DNA from: an uncultured Bacillota bacterium
GTDB taxonomy: Bacteria > Bacillota_I > Bacilli_A > Erysipelotrichales > Erysipelotrichaceae
Direction of reading: 5' to 3'
Length of the DNA stretch: 6,746 bases
NCBI GenBank assembly: GCA_946619805.1
Contig: CAMOMM010000053.1
Location: 1 to 6,746 of the forward strand
Part shown: one piece after another, positions 4,910-6,746 of the stretch
Position numbering within the stretch: the first letter of the stretch is position 1
Layout of the letters: each line of letters opens with the position of its first letter
Translations under genes and position numbers: made by a program
Notes under the pieces: generated by a model
Database searches by the model: none
What the model was told of the DNA's origin: nothing
What the model saw: only the letters and a program-made list of their open reading frames with translations

Positions 4910-6322
4910 ATGACAAATCTTAATGAAAGAATCTGCATCATCGGAGGAGGCCCTGCGGGCATTTCCGCTGCAATGTATCTCCAGAAAAAGGGATACACAA
5001 ACTATGAAATCTATGAAAAGCTTAACAAGGTTGGAGGCAAGTCCTATTCGCCGAAGATCAAGGTAAACGGTGAAGAGAGATCATATGAAACCGGAGCCAT
5101 CATGGGCGCAATAACCTATCATGCCGTTCATGAAGTTGAGGAATTCGGCGGAACCAGTCACGCTGACGGCCCTAACATGCGCCGTATGTACAGAGATTCC
5201 AGCGGTAAGGAGATCTTCCCGTTTGACATCAAGAAGAATTTCTCCATCAGAAAGACACTTGGCCTTTTAAAGCTGAAGAAGCAGATGAAGAAACTGGTTG
5301 AGATCATGAATACCAAGTATAAGGGATATGACTGCTATGGTCACCGTGGGGTTGCTCAGGGCAGGTATTCAGGTCTGGATAAGAGCGTCGATAATGCACT
5401 GAATCTGATTGAAGGAGAAAACCCTAATCTGAAGGATCTGGCTTTGCCGTTTGATCAGTTCTGCAAGCTCAACGGTGTTGAGGAAGTCATGAGAATATGG
5501 ATCGGGCCTTATACTTCATTTGGTTACGGTTACTTTGATGAAATACCGGCTGCCTATGTCATGAAGTATCTGGATACCACAACAGCCATTGAATTTGTCA
5601 ACATGAGGCTGTGGACATGGAAAGACGGTACCCAATCCATCTATGTAAATGCCAATAAGAAACTGCTGCATCCTGCACATCTGAATACTGAAGTAGTCAA
5701 GGTTGTCCGTCCGGCTGAAGGAACTGAAGGAAAGATCAGGGTCACCATTAAGGATGCTGATGGAGAAAGAGTTGAAGAATTTGATAAGCTGATCGTTACC
5801 ACACCTCTGGATTACTTTGCCGGATATGCAGATGCCAGGGAAGAAGAAAAGGAACTCTTCAGCAAGATCATTCATGAAAAGTATGTTGACTTCATCGCCA
5901 GGTTTGATGAGAATGCCGGTCCGACCATTTCCGGTTACATCTTTGATAACATGACATATGACCGTCTGGGACATGCCATGGTATATTATCACCGCTGGGA
6001 AGATCTGAAGGGTAACTGTCCGAGTGTGGTTTACGCCTTACGCAACCATCTTGGCAGCAAGGATGTCAGTTATGACTATACTATTGATACCATGATGAAG
6101 GACATGGAACTGTGCGGATTCCCGGTAAAGGAAAGAATGTTTGAACAGGAGACCTATTACTGTCCGCATGTCAGCTCCAAGGATTACGCTGATGGCTGGT
6201 ATGACAAGCTGGAAGCCATGCAGGGCAAACAGGGTACATACTATGCCGGTGAGATTATCAGCTTCGGTGACATGGAAGATACCTGTGCCGCCAGCAAGGA
6301 CATCGTCACCAGATTCTTCTAA
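4910..6322 (+). CDS. FAD-dependent polyenoic fatty acid (linoleate) isomerase-like enzyme
   Basis: A 470-residue flavoenzyme of the amine-oxidase-like FAD superfamily. The N-terminus has the dinucleotide motif GGGPAG (12-17), E36 at the end of strand 2 and VGGKSYS (41-47). The C-terminus has the second FAD motif YYAGEIISFG (444-453). Several long blocks match the Cutibacterium acnes polyenoic fatty acid isomerase as I remember it: YETGAIMG (59-66), DGPNMRR (86-92), GYGYFDEIPAAYV (205-217), DRLGHAMVYYHRW (351-363), PHVSSKDYADGWY (419-431) and SKDIVTRFF (462-470). That enzyme turns linoleate (9Z,12Z) into 10E,12Z conjugated linoleate using bound FAD without net redox change. R91/R92 line up with an Arg pair there, one of which binds the substrate carboxylate. 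The protein is longer than the 424-residue C. acnes enzyme, mostly through residues about 105-175. GAGG (4897-4900) precedes the ATG by nine bases. Substrate and product positions are inferred. Confidence 0.82.
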   Translation: MTNLNERICIIGGGPAGISAAMYLQKKGYTNYEIYEKLNKVGGKSYSPKIKVNGEERSYETGAIMGAITYHAVHEVEEFGGTSHADGPNMRRMYRDSSGKEIFPFDIKKNFSIRKTLGLLKLKKQMKKLVEIMNTKYKGYDCYGHRGVAQGRYSGLDKSVDNALNLIEGENPNLKDLALPFDQFCKLNGVEEVMRIWIGPYTSFGYGYFDEIPAAYVMKYLDTTTAIEFVNMRLWTWKDGTQSIYVNANKKLLHPAHLNTEVVKVVRPAEGTEGKIRVTIKDADGERVEEFDKLIVTTPLDYFAGYADAREEEKELFSKIIHEKYVDFIARFDENAGPTISGYIFDNMTYDRLGHAMVYYHRWEDLKGNCPSVVYALRNHLGSKDVSYDYTIDTMMKDMELCGFPVKERMFEQETYYCPHVSSKDYADGWYDKLEAMQGKQGTYYAGEIISFGDMEDTCAASKDIVTRFF

Positions 6323-6345
6323 ACAGGAAGTTATGAAAAATACAG

Positions 6346-6367
6346 GCACCGGGAAACCGGTGCTTTT
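6346..6367 (+). terminator. Probable Rho-independent terminator after the isomerase gene
   Basis: GCACCGG (6346-6352) pairs perfectly with CCGGTGC (6357-6363) around a GAAA tetraloop, followed by only four T (6364-6367). The short T tract suggests incomplete termination, so some read-through into tilS is likely. Confidence 0.72.
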
Positions 6368-6394
6368 GTATATTCGGAAATAGAGTGATATCAT
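6366..6394 (+). promoter_or_regulatory. Extended -10 promoter directly before tilS
   Basis: TATCAT (6389-6394, five of six) is preceded by TG-A (6386-6388), an extended -10. TTGTAT (6366-6371) lies 17 nt upstream as a weak -35, in the T tract of the terminator. Only six bases separate the -10 box from the GTG at 6401, so transcription should start at or next to the start codon. Confidence 0.5.
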
Positions 6395-6400
6395 AGAAGC

Positions 6401-6746
6401 GTGAACGAAAAACTGAATCTTGAAAAGCAGTACCGATATCTTCTGGGAGTATCAGGGGGAAGTGATTCCATGATGCTTCTTTCACTGTGCCTAAGGGAAA
6501 AACTGGATGTTGTGGTCTGCTTTGTGAACTATAAGATCAGGGAATCAGCCGATCTGGAAGAACAGCTTGTGGAGAAATACTGCAGTGAGCATGGTGTAAA
6601 GCTGTACAAGGATTATCCGGTACAGCATGACAGTGAGAACTTCCAGATGTGGGCCCGTAATGCCCGCTATGAGTTTTATAAAAAGGTTTATGACAGGGAA
6701 GAGTGTGATTATCTGTTAACAGGTCATCAGATGGATGATCATCTTG
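6401..6746 (+). CDS. tilS: tRNA(Ile)-lysidine synthase, N-terminal part (3' truncated by window end)
   Basis: 115 residues of TilS are visible, the cytoplasmic N-type PP-loop ATPase that attaches lysine to C34 of the CAU-anticodon tRNA-Ile so that it reads AUA. The PP-loop SGGSDS is at 18-23, and WARNARYEFY (about 89-98) and GHQMDD (109-114) are family signatures. The PP-loop lies close to the N-terminus, so the leader before it is short; an in-frame TGA at 6386-6388 rules out a longer form, leaving GTG 6401 as the start. There is no convincing Shine-Dalgarno sequence (only GAAG at 6396-6399, one base away). The gene is separated from the isomerase by a terminator and seems to have its own promoter. 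It is normally essential, so this marks core chromosome. Confidence 0.9.
   Translation, partial: MNEKLNLEKQYRYLLGVSGGSDSMMLLSLCLREKLDVVVCFVNYKIRESADLEEQLVEKYCSEHGVKLYKDYPVQHDSENFQMWARNARYEFYKKVYDREECDYLLTGHQMDDHL

Noticed and set aside
3432..4910. A larger defence island or mobile element around the toxin genes
   Set aside because: No integrase, transposase, long terminal inverted repeats or CRISPR-type repeats are present; base composition is like the neighbours.
4540..4998. Reverse-strand open frame of 152 codons
   Set aside because: It lies across the MazF-like gene, the intergenic promoter and the isomerase start, all with good forward signals. Its translation shows no recognisable domain.
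5516..5992. Reverse-strand open frame of 158 codons inside the isomerase gene
   Set aside because: The forward frame is strongly conserved here; the reverse translation shows no family motif.
6141..6383. Forward 80-codon frame across the isomerase end, and a 16-codon mini-frame from ATG 6333
   Set aside because: The first overlaps conserved isomerase sequence in another frame. The mini-frame runs through the terminator hairpin and its AGGAAG is only two bases from the ATG.

Overview
The window looks like chromosomal DNA from a low-to-moderate-GC Bacillota bacterium. An Erysipelotrichia-type gut commensal is a plausible guess, but no taxonomic marker here proves it. The reasons are AGGAGG-like ribosome binding sites, a DUF1146 (YwzB-type) membrane protein, a TagO/WecA-type transferase and a very short TilS N-terminus. 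TGA is used as a stop in several genes, so the code is the standard bacterial one. All supported genes lie on the + strand, and no stretch over 300 bases lacks a gene.

Layout. (1) Positions 1-2232 look like the distal part of a housekeeping/envelope operon: the tail of an unidentified gene, a DUF1146 membrane protein overlapping it by 10 nt, a polyprenyl-phosphate sugar-1-phosphate transferase (TagO/WecA type) and a PPP-type metallophosphatase, closed by a hairpin terminator. (2) 2249-3480 is a single-gene unit encoding an aldo/keto reductase with a C-terminal 2x[4Fe-4S] ferredoxin domain, ending in a strong terminator. (3) 3483-4236 is a compact type II toxin-antitoxin cassette (Phd/YefM-type antitoxin, PIN-domain VapC-type toxin). 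It has its own promoter, a tandem-palindrome operator over the start of transcription and a terminator whose loop holds the toxin stop codon. The two terminators bracketing it are 30-nt direct repeats that agree at 26 of 30 positions. (4) 4285-4821 encodes a MazF/PemK-like protein with an N-terminal extension and no partner antitoxin beside it. (5) 4910-6322 encodes a 470-residue FAD enzyme closely resembling the polyenoic fatty acid (linoleate) isomerase of Cutibacterium acnes. (6) From 6401 to the end is the start of tilS, with a promoter placed so that its transcript may be leaderless.

How the parts work together. Region 1 concerns the cell surface: the transferase would start a wall polymer or glycan on undecaprenyl phosphate, and the phosphatase is co-oriented 31 nt behind it. 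Regions 3 and 4 form a small accessory patch of growth-control genes between metabolic genes. The isomerase would act on free polyunsaturated fatty acids such as host- or diet-derived linoleate. I see no wholly new multi-gene system. The most notable items are the isomerase homologue, the repeat-bracketed toxin-antitoxin cassette with its terminator/stop-codon overlap, the orphan MazF-like protein and the possibly leaderless tilS.
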